A stretch of DNA of 64,000 nt from Aeromonas aquatica (GCF_000764655.1 NZ_JRGL01000121.1:1-64000); one strand, 5' to 3'. Shown: positions 48,722 through 58,281, counted from the stretch's first letter. Numbers and translations: made by a program. The notes: generated by a model not told the origin, from the sequence alone.

Positions 48722-49585
48722 ATGAAATCATTTTTCCGACGTTCAGCCCCCGGCCATCGGGTTGGGCTTCTGCTGGCCAGCGATCGTATCCTGCTGGCCT
48801 GTGTGGAGCCACGCCCCCTTTTTACCAGCCGCGCCGTCAATGGGCCCCACGAATGGCCGCAGGCCATGAGCGAGCTGTTCGGCCAGCATGGCCTGGCCAA
48901 GTCTAAGGTGCGGGTCGCCCTGGCCGCCACTCTTTATCAACAGATCCAGATCGACAAGCCCGCCGTGCCCGATGCCGAGATGGTCGGCGCCCTGCCCTGG
49001 GCCATCAAGGATTTCGTCAACGAACCGGTGTTGCAGCTCGCCATGGACTATGTGGATCTGCCGACGCCGCCGGCGGGACGACCGCGCATCAACGTGATCT
49101 GCGTCCCCAAGAACCGGGTAAAGCAGCTGGCGGATGCGGTCAATAATGTGGCAACCCTGGAGGCCATCGTCAGCGACGAGCTGGCCATGACGGCCCTCTA
49201 CGAGGCGGATCAGACGGTGCGCATGCTGCTGTGGCAGCCCAGGGGGCAGGATCTGCAACTGCTGGTGTTCCATCGGAGCGGGCTCTGTTTCTCCCGCCAG
49301 CTGCGCGGATTCGGCGCCCTGACTAGTGCCCAGGAGCCCGATCGCGATCTGCTCGATGGGCTGACCCTGGAGATCCAGCGCTCTCTCGACTACCTCGCCG
49401 GCCAGCTCAAGCTGCCGGAGCCGGGTCAGATGCAGCTCGCCATCGGCTCACCCTTCATCGGCACGCTGGTGCGTCACCTGGAGCAGGCATTCGGCTTCCC
49501 GGTCTCCGCCATGGCCAATAAAGCCGTGCTGGCCGGGGTTGAGTATCTCTCCGCCTATGGCGCCGCCCTCGGCAGGAGTGAATGA
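48722..49585 (+). CDS. mshI: MshI, PilM-like pilus assembly protein
   Basis: 287 residues with an actin/PilM-like fold: GLLLASDRILLACVEP at the start and the interface-type segments VRVALAATLYQQIQIDKPAV and LDGLTLEIQRSLDYLAGQL. PilM-like proteins nucleate the inner-membrane alignment complex with the PilN-like partner encoded next. GCAGG precedes the ATG at 48722. It begins the mshI-Q run, each gene overlapping or nearly touching the next. Confidence 0.85.
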   Translation: MKSFFRRSAPGHRVGLLLASDRILLACVEPRPLFTSRAVNGPHEWPQAMSELFGQHGLAKSKVRVALAATLYQQIQIDKPAVPDAEMVGALPWAIKDFVNEPVLQLAMDYVDLPTPPAGRPRINVICVPKNRVKQLADAVNNVATLEAIVSDELAMTALYEADQTVRMLLWQPRGQDLQLLVFHRSGLCFSRQLRGFGALTSAQEPDRDLLDGLTLEIQRSLDYLAGQLKLPEPGQMQLAIGSPFIGTLVRHLEQAFGFPVSAMANKAVLAGVEYLSAYGAALGRSE

Positions 49586-50178
49586 TGAAGCATCATATCA
49601 ATCTCTACGGCGCCGAGTTCAGGCCCAAGCGTCAGTGGGCCAGCCTCAACCAGATGGCCCTGATCTGGGGCATCAGCCTGTTGTTGCTGGCCGGCATCGG
49701 CCTCTCCTATGGCTGGCAGCAGCAGGGGGTCAGCCGCGAGCTGGCGCAGTTGCAAGCGGTGCTGGAGATCAAGCGTGGCGAGGCGCAGCGCCTGGACGCC
49801 GAGCTGGCTCGCCACCTGGCCGACAGCCAGTTGCAGCAGCAGCTCCTCAATAAACAGGAAGAACTGAGTGCCAAGCAGGGGCTGATGCAACAGCTGGGTA
49901 GCCTCTCCTTGCAAAAATCCCAAGGCTACGCCGGCGTGATGGCCGATCTCGCCCGTTTACGCGATCCCCATCTCTCCTTGCAGCGGATCGAGATAAACGA
50001 CGGACACATCAACCTCTCCGGTCTGGCGGATCGCAGCCAGGATGTCCCCGCCTGGGTAAATCGCTTCAAGCAGACGCCGTCCCTGGCGGGCAAGCAGTTT
50101 GGCGAACTGACGCTGAGCCGGGACAAGGGGGGTCAGTTGGCCTTCCAGCTCAGTGGCATCGAGCGGGAGAAACCCTGA
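49585..50178 (+). CDS. mshI1: MshI1, PilN-like pilus assembly protein
   Basis: About 197 residues: short cytosolic HHINLYGAEFRPKRQ motif (PilM-binding in PilN), one membrane helix (LIWGISLLLLAGIGLSYGW), a coiled coil, and a periplasmic ferredoxin-like part. The second of two adjacent ATGs (49585) is better spaced from AGGAG and overlaps the mshI stop by one base. The name follows the Aeromonas msh locus usage as I recall it. Confidence 0.82.
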   Translation: MKHHINLYGAEFRPKRQWASLNQMALIWGISLLLLAGIGLSYGWQQQGVSRELAQLQAVLEIKRGEAQRLDAELARHLADSQLQQQLLNKQEELSAKQGLMQQLGSLSLQKSQGYAGVMADLARLRDPHLSLQRIEINDGHINLSGLADRSQDVPAWVNRFKQTPSLAGKQFGELTLSRDKGGQLAFQLSGIEREKP

Positions 50179-50825
50179 TGGAATTGAAAACACAGTGGCA
50201 GGGGTGTGCGCAGAAAGTCGACGCCCTCAGCCTGCGGGAGCGGCTCCTGCTCCTGCTGACTGGCGTGATCCTGCTTGGCGCCGCTGGCGTCTACGGTTGG
50301 CTGGATGCCGCCGGCACCCGTCTCGAGCAGGATCGGCAGGCCCTGACGGCGGCCCAGCGGGATCTGGAGATCCTGACACTCGAGAACCAGGGTAAGCAGG
50401 TCCGACTGGCGCGGGACCCGAACTCACAGGTGCGTGAACAACTCGGCAGCACCGAACAGAGTCTCGCCAGGCTGGATGCAGAGCTCAGGGCCCAGACGGT
50501 GGATCTGATCCCGGCTCACGAGATGCCCGCCGTGCTGGAGGCGCTGTTGTCTCGCTCCACCAACCTGCATATGCTGGCGCTCACCTCCCAGAAGCCAGAA
50601 CCCTTGATGGCCGGCGAGCAGAAGGCCAACCTGTTCAAGCACGGCATCCGGCTCCAGCTGGAGGGCGGCTATTTCGACGTCTACCAGTACTTGAAGGCAC
50701 TGGAAGCGCTGCCGCGCCACTTCTACTGGAAAAGCTTTGACTACCGGGTGATCGAACACCCCAAGGCGACGGTGGAGATGGAGATCTACACCCTCAGCAC
50801 CAGCAAGGAGTTTATCCGTGGCTAA
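50178..50825 (+). CDS. mshJ: MshJ, PilO-like pilus assembly protein
   Basis: 215 residues. A membrane helix (LLLLLTGVILLGAAGVYGWL) is followed by a long coiled coil and a C-terminal ferredoxin-like periplasmic domain (KHGIRLQLEGGYFDVYQYLK). It pairs with the PilN-like protein in the alignment complex. The start overlaps the previous stop by one base, and the end overlaps mshK. Confidence 0.85.
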   Translation: MELKTQWQGCAQKVDALSLRERLLLLLTGVILLGAAGVYGWLDAAGTRLEQDRQALTAAQRDLEILTLENQGKQVRLARDPNSQVREQLGSTEQSLARLDAELRAQTVDLIPAHEMPAVLEALLSRSTNLHMLALTSQKPEPLMAGEQKANLFKHGIRLQLEGGYFDVYQYLKALEALPRHFYWKSFDYRVIEHPKATVEMEIYTLSTSKEFIRG

Positions 50826-51186
50826 GTGGCTGACCAGATTCATTACCCTGCCGCGCCCCGGCAACCGGGCCGGCTTGGCCTGGCTGGCATTGTGGGGCAG
50901 TCTGCTGAGTCCGCAGGCCCTGGCCGAGGTGCTGCAGGACCCTACCGCGCCCCTGGCCGGCTCCAGCACGGGGGCCAGCCCCACCAAGGCGGCCGGCTTG
51001 CCCAGGTTGCAGAGCATCATCCTCGGCAACGGTCCGGCGCTGGCGGTGCTCAATGGCCAGAGTTACCGGATTGGCCAGCGGGTCGACGGCTATCAGCTGG
51101 TGGCGATCAGCGCCGATTCCGTGGTGCTGGAGAAGGGGGGAAAGCGCCAGGCGTTGACCCTGTTTGGCAGCAAGATCAGAAATTGA
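50818..51186 (+). CDS. mshK: MshK, PilP-like pilus assembly protein
   Basis: 122 residues. A signal-type N-terminus ends near QALAEV, then comes a short DPTAPL segment and a compact beta domain (LQSIILGNGPALAVLNGQSY, VDGYQLVAISADSVVL). PilP-like proteins link the inner complex to the secretin. It starts with GTG, set by AAGGAG 7 nt upstream. Confidence 0.82.
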   Translation: MAKWLTRFITLPRPGNRAGLAWLALWGSLLSPQALAEVLQDPTAPLAGSSTGASPTKAAGLPRLQSIILGNGPALAVLNGQSYRIGQRVDGYQLVAISADSVVLEKGGKRQALTLFGSKIRN

Positions 51187-51247
51187 AGCCGGTTCCACGC
51201 AGACTGCTGCGGGCCAGAGTCATCGAGTTTAATTGCGAGTCAGGTGC

Positions 51248-52945
51248 ATGAATAATATGAAGAAACCACATTTCTGTCTGCTTCCCCTCGCCTTGGCGAT
51301 GGCGGGCTGTACGACCTACAAGCATCCTGAGCCGGTGCAGGCCAAGGATGCCCTCAAGCAGGCCATGACCGAGCAGAACCAGACCGCCCCCCTGACCACC
51401 TTGCCCCCCTCGGTGCAAAGCGAGCTGCTGCAGCTCAATCGTCTCCAGCAGCCGGTGGCGGTGCCGGAGAAGCGGTTGCGCATCGCGGCCCATGACGTCG
51501 ACGCCGTCGAGTTCTTCGGCTCCCTGTTCAAGGGATCCCGTTACAGCGTGGCGGTACACCCCGGGGTGGCGGGCTCCATCTCGGTGGAGCTCAAGGATGT
51601 GACCCTGCAGGAAGCCCTGGCGGTGGTGGGCGACATGTACGGCTTCGACGTGCAGCGCAAGGGTAACGTGTTCCACGTCTATCCGGCGGGGCTTCGCACC
51701 GAGACCATACCGGTCAACTACCTGATGATGGCCCGCCGCGGCCTCTCCCGCACCTCGGTCAGCACCGGCGGCGTCACCGCGAACGACAATAACAACAACG
51801 GCAATAACAACAACTTCGACGGCAGCAGCAACAACAACGGCAATAACGGCAACAACAATTACGGCTCCTCCTCCAACGGTGACAGCAGCAACAGCGACAA
51901 CAGCAATGGCACCCGGATCGAGACGGACAGCAACAACGACTACTGGACCGATCTGCGCGACTCCCTGCAGACGCTGATCGGCACCGGCGAGGGGCGGGCG
52001 GTCATCACCAGCCCTCAGGCGGGCTTGGTCACGGTGCGGGCCTATCCGAAGGAGCTCAAGGCGGTACGCGATTTTCTGGATCAATCCGGCGAGCACCTCA
52101 AGCGTCAGGTGGTGCTGGAGGCGCGGATCCTGGAGGTCTCCCTCAACGAAGGCTATGAGCAGGGGGTGGACTGGAACGGTCTCTCCGCCAGTTGGGACGG
52201 CAACAAGGGGATCCGGGGCGGTGGCAGCCTTGGCAACAGCCAGGTCGGTGCCAGCAATCCCATCTTCAACGCCATCGGTGGCGGCGCCGGTTTCACCATC
52301 TCGGATGGCAACTTCGTGGTGGCGGTTGACCTGCTCAAGACCCAGGGCGACGTGAACACCCTCTCCAGCCCGCGGGTCACCGCGACCAACAACCAGAAGG
52401 CGGTGATCAAGGTGGGGACGGATGAATACTTCGTCACCAACGCCTCCACCACCACCACCACCTCGGGCAACTCGGCCCCCATCGTCACTCCCAACGTGGA
52501 GCTGACCCCCTTCTTCTCCGGCATAGCGCTGGACGTGACCCCGCAGATCGACGAGCAGGGCCGGGTGCTGCTGCACATCCACCCCTCCGTCATCGACACC
52601 GAGGAGCAGAACAAGACCATCAACGTCGGCACCGCCGATCCGCTGGTGCTGCCGCTCGCCAAGAGCTCCATCCGCGAGTCGGATACCGTGGTGCAGGCCA
52701 ACAACGGCGACATCATCGTCATCGGCGGCCTGATGAAGACCGACAAAAAAGAAGTCGTCAGCAAGGTGCCGCTGCTCGGCGACATTCCCTGGGTCGGCGA
52801 GGCGTTCACCAACCGCAGCGAGAGCACCCAGAAGGTCGAGCTGGTGATCCTGCTCAAGCCGACCGTGGTGGATAACGACACCTGGCAGAAGGAGCTGCAG
52901 CGCTCCTCCGAGCTGCTCGACAAATGGTACCCGTCCAAGGGCTAA
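51248..52945 (+). CDS. mshL: MshL, MSHA pilus outer-membrane secretin
   Basis: 565 residues. The lipobox LAMAGC gives a lipoprotein signal. An STN/N0-type domain (SVAVHPGVAGSISVELKDVT) is followed by a ~45-residue Asn/Ser/Gly-rich linker (about residues 178-222), an N1-like domain and the C-terminal secretin barrel (VVLEARILEVSLNEGYEQGV, VIGGLMKTDKKE, VELVILLKPTVVD). It forms the outer-membrane gate for the pilus. The ATG at 51248 is preferred; an ATG three codons later is possible. Confidence 0.92.
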   Translation: MNNMKKPHFCLLPLALAMAGCTTYKHPEPVQAKDALKQAMTEQNQTAPLTTLPPSVQSELLQLNRLQQPVAVPEKRLRIAAHDVDAVEFFGSLFKGSRYSVAVHPGVAGSISVELKDVTLQEALAVVGDMYGFDVQRKGNVFHVYPAGLRTETIPVNYLMMARRGLSRTSVSTGGVTANDNNNNGNNNNFDGSSNNNGNNGNNNYGSSSNGDSSNSDNSNGTRIETDSNNDYWTDLRDSLQTLIGTGEGRAVITSPQAGLVTVRAYPKELKAVRDFLDQSGEHLKRQVVLEARILEVSLNEGYEQGVDWNGLSASWDGNKGIRGGGSLGNSQVGASNPIFNAIGGGAGFTISDGNFVVAVDLLKTQGDVNTLSSPRVTATNNQKAVIKVGTDEYFVTNASTTTTTSGNSAPIVTPNVELTPFFSGIALDVTPQIDEQGRVLLHIHPSVIDTEEQNKTINVGTADPLVLPLAKSSIRESDTVVQANNGDIIVIGGLMKTDKKEVVSKVPLLGDIPWVGEAFTNRSESTQKVELVILLKPTVVDNDTWQKELQRSSELLDKWYPSKG

Positions 52946-52998
52946 GCCATGACAGCGCATCCGTTGGTCGTGCACCGCCCAGGGTCACAGGAGGCCTC

Positions 52999-53889
52999 AT
53001 GTACCTGAGTCACTTTGGACTGCAGGAGGCGCCCTTTGGCCTGACGCCGAACACCGGCTTCTACTATGGGCTGCCGCCCCATGAGGAGGCCCTGCAGGTG
53101 CTGAACTGGGCGCTGGCACAGGGGGAGGGCTTCATCAAGGTGACCGGGGAGGTGGGTACCGGCAAGACCCTGCTCTGTCGCAAGCTGCTGACCGAGCTCG
53201 GTTCCGAGCAAAGGCCGGTGCGCCTCGCTTGGCTGCCGAATCCCCATCTCACCCCCGCCGAGCTTCGCACCGCGCTGGCGCTCGATCTGGGCTTGTCGGT
53301 GCACGATGGCAGCGAGCTGGATCTGACCGATCGTATCCATCGCCACCTGATCGCCCTGCATCAGCAGGGCCAGCGGGTGGTGGTGTTGATCGACGAGGCG
53401 CAGGCGCTGCCGGACGAGACGCTGGAGGCGATCCGGCTGTTCGGCAACCTGGAGACGGAATCGAGCAAGCTGCTGCAGATAGTGCTGTTCGGCCAGCCCG
53501 AGCTGGATGCCAGGCTGGCCAAACCCCACTTGCGCCAGCTGCGCCAGCGCATCGGTTTTTCTTACTGTCTGCGTGCCCTGCGCTTTGACGAGGCCCGCGC
53601 CTATGTGGAGCATCGGCTGCACGTTTCCGGCTATCGCGGTGCGGCCCTGTTCGACAGCCGCGCCCTGCGCCTGTTGTGGCGCGCGGCGCGCGGGGTGCCC
53701 CGGCTCATCAACGTGCTGGCCCAGAAGTGCCTGATGCTGGCCTATGGCCGCGGTGAGCGCCGGATCGGGAGCCGACTGGTGCGCCTCGCCATCCGCGACA
53801 CCGACGATGCCAGTCACCTCTCTTTCATCCGCTGGTGGCCGCTGCTGTTGTTATTGGGTGGCGCCCTGGTTTACGGAGTCTGGTCATGA
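52999..53889 (+). CDS. mshM: MshM, ExeA-like AAA ATPase
   Basis: 296 residues. YLSHFGLQEAPFGLTPNTGF starts an ExeA-type AAA+ domain with Walker A GEVGTGKTLL and Walker B VVLIDEAQAL. A C-terminal membrane helix (WWPLLLLLGGALVYGVW) anchors it. ExeA-like proteins help secretins assemble across peptidoglycan. GGAGG precedes the ATG at 52999. Its stop overlaps mshN (ATGA). Confidence 0.9.
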   Translation: MYLSHFGLQEAPFGLTPNTGFYYGLPPHEEALQVLNWALAQGEGFIKVTGEVGTGKTLLCRKLLTELGSEQRPVRLAWLPNPHLTPAELRTALALDLGLSVHDGSELDLTDRIHRHLIALHQQGQRVVVLIDEAQALPDETLEAIRLFGNLETESSKLLQIVLFGQPELDARLAKPHLRQLRQRIGFSYCLRALRFDEARAYVEHRLHVSGYRGAALFDSRALRLLWRAARGVPRLINVLAQKCLMLAYGRGERRIGSRLVRLAIRDTDDASHLSFIRWWPLLLLLGGALVYGVWS

Positions 53890-55037
53890 GCGTGATCAAT
53901 CAGATGCTCAGGGATCTGGAGCAGCGTCAGGGCGGAACCGAGGCCGCCGTCTATGTGGCGCCGGTGCGCCGACAGGGTTGGTGGATGCTGGTGTTGACCC
54001 TGCTGTGCGGGTTGGCCATCGGCATCCTCGGCTGGCGCACCTGGATCTATTGGCAGCAGAGCCAGCGAGTGCAGATTCCCACTGCCATGGCCGGGATTTC
54101 GCAGTCAACTAGCGATGTCAGCCACATAAAAGCAGCATCTTCCTCTGTAACGGCTCCTGCCGTGATGCCGTTGTCGGCGGCCTTGAGCCTGTCGACCCCG
54201 CCGGAGGCCGCGATCGCCGCGGCCACATCACCGGCCGGGACGATGGAACCCGCGGCCCTGGAGGATCTGCCCGCCGCTGACGATGAACCGCCGGCGCCTC
54301 AGCTTGAGCCCGAGGAGATGGCGAACGACGAGGTCGTGCCGAGCGATGAGGAGCTGCAACCGGATCTGCAGGCCGAGCTGGCCGCCGAGCAGGGGGCGAT
54401 CGCCGCCGCGCCACCCCGCAAGCCGGGGGTGCTGAAGATCGAAACGGTGGATCTTTCCGAGCCCGAGCTGGCGGCACTGGCGGAGCGCAAGGCGACCACC
54501 GCCATGGCCAAGGGCCAGATGCGGGAGGCGCAGGACAACTATTACCAGGTGCTGGCCCATGATCCCCACAATCAGGGGGCGCGCGAGCAGCTGGCGGGCT
54601 TGCTCTATGGCGAAGGCCGCCTGACCGAGGCCGGCCAGGTGCTGGAAGAGGGGCTCAGGCTGGCGCCGCAGCAGGCTGATTTTCGGTTGCTGCTGGCCCG
54701 GGTGGCCATCGGCGAGGGGGATCGTCAGAAGGCGCTCGGCTGGCTGACCGGCTATCAACCTGAGCTGGCCAGCAACATGGACTATTACGCAACCTGGGCC
54801 GGGCTGACCCAGGAGCTGGGGCAGAATGCCCAGGCGGCAGAGCTCTATGTCAAGCTGCTGCGCCAGCAACCGGACCAGGGCCGCTGGTGGCTCGGGCTCG
54901 GTGTGGCCGAAGATGGTCAGGGCCACAGCCAGCGGGCGCTGGATGCTTATCGCAACGCTCAGCTGCACGGCAACCTCGGCGAGGCATCGGCCCGTTGGCT
55001 GGAACAGCGCATCGCCCAGTTGGCGCCCTCACCATGA
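53886..55037 (+). CDS. mshN: MshN, TPR pilus biogenesis protein
   Basis: 383 residues. SVINQMLRDLEQRQGG is followed by one membrane helix (WWMLVLTLLCGLAIGILGW), a low-complexity Pro/Glu/Ala linker and C-terminal TPR repeats (ALAHDPHNQGAREQLAGLLY and EEGLRLAPQQADFRLLLARV type). It is a periplasmic scaffold of the msh system. Its start overlaps mshM by 4 nt. Confidence 0.87.
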   Translation: MSVINQMLRDLEQRQGGTEAAVYVAPVRRQGWWMLVLTLLCGLAIGILGWRTWIYWQQSQRVQIPTAMAGISQSTSDVSHIKAASSSVTAPAVMPLSAALSLSTPPEAAIAAATSPAGTMEPAALEDLPAADDEPPAPQLEPEEMANDEVVPSDEELQPDLQAELAAEQGAIAAAPPRKPGVLKIETVDLSEPELAALAERKATTAMAKGQMREAQDNYYQVLAHDPHNQGAREQLAGLLYGEGRLTEAGQVLEEGLRLAPQQADFRLLLARVAIGEGDRQKALGWLTGYQPELASNMDYYATWAGLTQELGQNAQAAELYVKLLRQQPDQGRWWLGLGVAEDGQGHSQRALDAYRNAQLHGNLGEASARWLEQRIAQLAPSP

Positions 55038-55108
55038 CCCTCTCCCAGGAGAGAGGGGACAAATCGAGGTCGAGTTAGGCTCGCAGGTTCGATTAGGGTC
55101 GCCTAATC
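55038..55108 (+). promoter_or_regulatory. Two hairpins in the mshN-mshE gap
   Basis: CCCTCTC ccagga GAGAGGG begins right after the mshN stop, and GATTAGG gtcg CCTAATC lies at 55091-55108. No T-tract follows either. They may adjust mshE expression or mRNA stability. Confidence 0.4.
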
Positions 55109-55173
55109 GGACGCGGTGGCGGCGGTGTCATCACTGTAATCGGCGTAATCAGAATCAGGAATTTGGAGTAGCA

Positions 55174-56886
55174 ATGGCACAACCCAGACTGAAAATGCGG
55201 CTCGGCGACCTGCTGGTGCAAGAGCAGATCATCTCCGATGATCAGCTCCAGCTCGCCTTGCAGCAGCAGCGCCAGACCGGCCGCAAGCTGGGGACCACCC
55301 TGATCGATCTCGGCTTCATCAGCGAGGTGCAGTTGCTGCAGTTCCTCGCCCGTCAGCTGGACGTGCCCTTCTTCGATCTCAACAACCTCACCATAGATGG
55401 GGCGGCGGTGGCGCTGTTGCCCGAGGTGCAGGCCCGCCGCTATCGCGCCCTGGCGGTCAACCTCAGCGACGACAAGGTGACGGTGGCCATGTCGGACCCC
55501 GCCGATCTCAGCGCCCTCGATGCCATCGCCGCCCTGCTGCGCCCCCGCGAGCTGGTGCTCGCGGTGGCGCGGGAAGGCCAGCTGCTCGAGTACTTCGACC
55601 GCCTCTATCGCCGTACCCGCGAGATCGAGAGCTTCGCCGTGCAACTGCACGAGGAGCATCAGGACTCGGGGTTCGAGCTGGGGGCCAGCAATCTCAACGG
55701 CGGGGCCGACGAGGGGGAGGCGACGGTGGCCAAGCTGCTGCGTTCCCTGTTCGAAGACGCGGTGCAGGTGGGTGCCTCGGACATCCACATAGAGCCGGAC
55801 GAGAAGGTGCTGCGCATCCGCCAGCGGATCGACGGCATCCTGCACGAGAACATCCTCAGCGAGGTGCGCATCGCCCAGGCGCTGGTGTTGCGCCTGAAGC
55901 TGGTGGCCGGGCTCGACATCTCCGAGAAGCGGCTACCCCAGGACGGTCGCTTCGCCATGAAGGTACGCGGTCGCGACGTGGACGTGCGGATGTCGACCAT
56001 GCCGGTGCAGCATGGGGAATCCGTGGTGATGCGTCTGCTGGATCAATCCTCCGGCATCTTGTCGCTGGCCGAGACCGGCATGCCGCCGGAAATTCTGGCG
56101 CGGTTTCGCCGTCAGCTCAAACGCCCCCACGGCATGATCCTGGTGACGGGGCCCACCGGCAGCGGCAAGACCACCACCCTCTATGGCGCCCTCTCCGAGC
56201 TCAATCAGGCCAGCCACAAGATCATCACGGTAGAAGACCCGGTGGAGTACAGACTGCCCCGGGTCAACCAGGTACAGGTCAACGCCAAGATAGGCCTCAC
56301 CTTCTCCCAGGTGCTGCGCTCCACCCTGCGTCAGGATCCGGACATCCTGCTGGTGGGGGAGATGCGGGACAACGAGACGGTGGAGATAGGCCTGCGTGGC
56401 GCCATCACCGGCCACCTGGTGCTGACCACTCTGCACACCAACGATGCGGTGACCAGCGCCCTGCGGCTCATCGACATGGGGGCCCCCGGCTACCTGGTGG
56501 CGAGCGCGCTGCGGGCCGTGGTGGCCCAGCGTCTGGTGCGGCGGGTCTGCGAGCATTGCGTCGAGGAGCAGGCGCCCGATGCGGGTCAGGCCACCTGGCT
56601 CGGCGTGCTCTCCGGCGAGGCGCCGGGTCAGCATGCGTATCACAAGGGGCGCGGCTGCCAGAGCTGCAACTTCACCGGTTATTCCGGCCGGATCGGGGTC
56701 TACGAGCTGCTGGAGCTGGATCAGGCCATGATGGATGCCCTGCGCCGCAACGATGCCGAAGGCTTCGCCCGGGCGGCGCGGGAGCATGAACACTACCGAC
56801 CCCTGGCCCTGACCGCACTCGATTACGCTCGCCAGGGCATCACCTCGGTGGACGAGGTGCTCAGGCTGGCCGAGGATCTGGGCTAA
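55174..56886 (+). CDS. mshE: MshE, c-di-GMP-responsive pilus extension ATPase
   Basis: 570 residues. The N-terminal MshEN domain has the c-di-GMP-binding pattern (RLGDLLVQEQIISDDQLQLA then RKLGTTLIDLGFISE). The GspE/PilB ATPase core carries Walker A GPTGSGKTT near residue 325, the Asp box DPDILLVGEMRD, and a CxxC pair (CEHC, CQSC) for zinc. It powers pilus extension. GGAG precedes the ATG at 55174. mshG follows within 4 bp. Confidence 0.93.
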   Translation: MAQPRLKMRLGDLLVQEQIISDDQLQLALQQQRQTGRKLGTTLIDLGFISEVQLLQFLARQLDVPFFDLNNLTIDGAAVALLPEVQARRYRALAVNLSDDKVTVAMSDPADLSALDAIAALLRPRELVLAVAREGQLLEYFDRLYRRTREIESFAVQLHEEHQDSGFELGASNLNGGADEGEATVAKLLRSLFEDAVQVGASDIHIEPDEKVLRIRQRIDGILHENILSEVRIAQALVLRLKLVAGLDISEKRLPQDGRFAMKVRGRDVDVRMSTMPVQHGESVVMRLLDQSSGILSLAETGMPPEILARFRRQLKRPHGMILVTGPTGSGKTTTLYGALSELNQASHKIITVEDPVEYRLPRVNQVQVNAKIGLTFSQVLRSTLRQDPDILLVGEMRDNETVEIGLRGAITGHLVLTTLHTNDAVTSALRLIDMGAPGYLVASALRAVVAQRLVRRVCEHCVEEQAPDAGQATWLGVLSGEAPGQHAYHKGRGCQSCNFTGYSGRIGVYELLELDQAMMDALRRNDAEGFARAAREHEHYRPLALTALDYARQGITSVDEVLRLAEDLG

Positions 56887-56889
56887 CTC

Positions 56890-58110
56890 ATGGGATCATT
56901 TGCGTATAAGGGCCGCGACAGCCAGGGCAATGCCGTCAACGGTGTGCTGGAGGCCGCCAGCGAGATGGCCGCCGCCGAGCAGCTAATGCGCCGCGGCGTG
57001 ATGCCGACCGAGCTGAAAGCCGGCAAGGCCAAGTCTGCCAGCATCGACTGGACCCTGCTGCTGGAGGGGGGTGTCAAGCTCGAGGAGTTGGTGGTGTTCA
57101 GCCGCCAGATGTATGCCCTGACCCGGGCCGGCATCCCGATCCTGCGCGCCATCGCCGGGCTGGAGGAGAGCTCCCACAGCAAGCCGCTCAAGCGGGCGCT
57201 GCATGCGCTGGGGGAGGATCTTGGCAACGGTCGTCCGCTGTCGAGTTCGATGCAGGCCCATCCCAAGGTGTTCAGCAGCCTGTTTGTCGCCATCATCCAC
57301 GTCGGCGAAAACACCGGTCAGCTGGAGGAAGCCTTCCTGCAGCTCGCCAACTATTTAGATCTGGAGCTGGAGACCCGCAAGCGGATCAAGACCGCCATGC
57401 GCTACCCCAGCTTCGTGATGGTTGCCATCGGCATCGCCATGGTGATCCTCAACATCATGGTGATCCCGGTCTTCGCCAACATGTTCGCCAAGTTCGGGGT
57501 CGAGTTGCCGCTGGCGACCCGGATCCTGCTCGCCACCTCCCATTTCTTCGTCAACTACTGGTGGCTGCTGCTGAGCATCATAGTGGGGACTGTGGTTGGC
57601 TGGCGGCGCTGGGTCGCCACGGCCAAGGGCAAGCTGGCCTGGCACAGATGGCAGCTCAGGCTGCCCATCGTCGGCACCATCATAGAGCGCTCCCTGCTGG
57701 CGCGCTTCGCCCGCAGCTTCTCCATGATGCTCAAGGCCGGGGTGCCGCTCAACCAGGCGCTGACCCTGGTGGCCGATGCGGTGGACAACGCCTGGATGGC
57801 GAGCCGAATTCGCGACATGCGAGCCGGGATAGAGCGGGGGGAGAGCCTGCTGCGCACCTCGGGGGCCAGCGGCCTGTTTACCCCGCTGGTGATGCAGATG
57901 ATCGCGGTGGGAGAGGAGACGGGGCAGGTGGACGAGCTGCTGCACGAGGCGGCCGAGTATTACGAGCGGGAGGTAGATTACGACCTCAAGAGCCTCACCG
58001 CCCGTATCGAGCCCATCCTGATCGGCATAGTGGCGGTCATGGTGCTGGTGCTGGCACTCGGTATCTTCACCCCCATGTGGGACATGATGCGGGCGGTTCG
58101 TGGCAATTAA
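56890..58110 (+). CDS. mshG: MshG, inner-membrane platform protein
   Basis: 406 residues, two T2SSF/PilC domains: FSRQMYALTRAGIPILRAIA and FARSFSMMLKAGVPLNQALT, with three membrane helices. It couples MshE to pilin polymerisation. Its C-terminus (WDMMRAVRGN) and 3' end are repeated twice more directly downstream. Confidence 0.93.
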   Translation: MGSFAYKGRDSQGNAVNGVLEAASEMAAAEQLMRRGVMPTELKAGKAKSASIDWTLLLEGGVKLEELVVFSRQMYALTRAGIPILRAIAGLEESSHSKPLKRALHALGEDLGNGRPLSSSMQAHPKVFSSLFVAIIHVGENTGQLEEAFLQLANYLDLELETRKRIKTAMRYPSFVMVAIGIAMVILNIMVIPVFANMFAKFGVELPLATRILLATSHFFVNYWWLLLSIIVGTVVGWRRWVATAKGKLAWHRWQLRLPIVGTIIERSLLARFARSFSMMLKAGVPLNQALTLVADAVDNAWMASRIRDMRAGIERGESLLRTSGASGLFTPLVMQMIAVGEETGQVDELLHEAAEYYEREVDYDLKSLTARIEPILIGIVAVMVLVLALGIFTPMWDMMRAVRGN

Positions 58111-58255
58111 CGAGTCGCTTGCGGCATCTTCACTCCCTTGGTGGTGGGACATGATGCGGGCGGTTCGTGGCAAGTAACGAGTTGCTTGCGGCAACTTCAC
58201 TCCCTTGGTGGTGGGACATGACGCGGGCCGTGCGCGGTCAGTGAAACGCGGCAAG
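58078..58255 (+). repeat. Three tandem copies of the mshG 3' end (period 67 bp)
   Basis: Copies start at TGGGACATG at 58078 (the real gene end), 58145 and 58212. They read WDMMRAVRGN, WDMMRAVRGK and WDMTRAVRGQ, each with its own stop, and share the GGCATCTTCACTCCC-type lead-in. Confidence 0.9.
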
Positions 58256-58281
58256 CATGGCGAGGCCGGAGAGGGGCAAGG

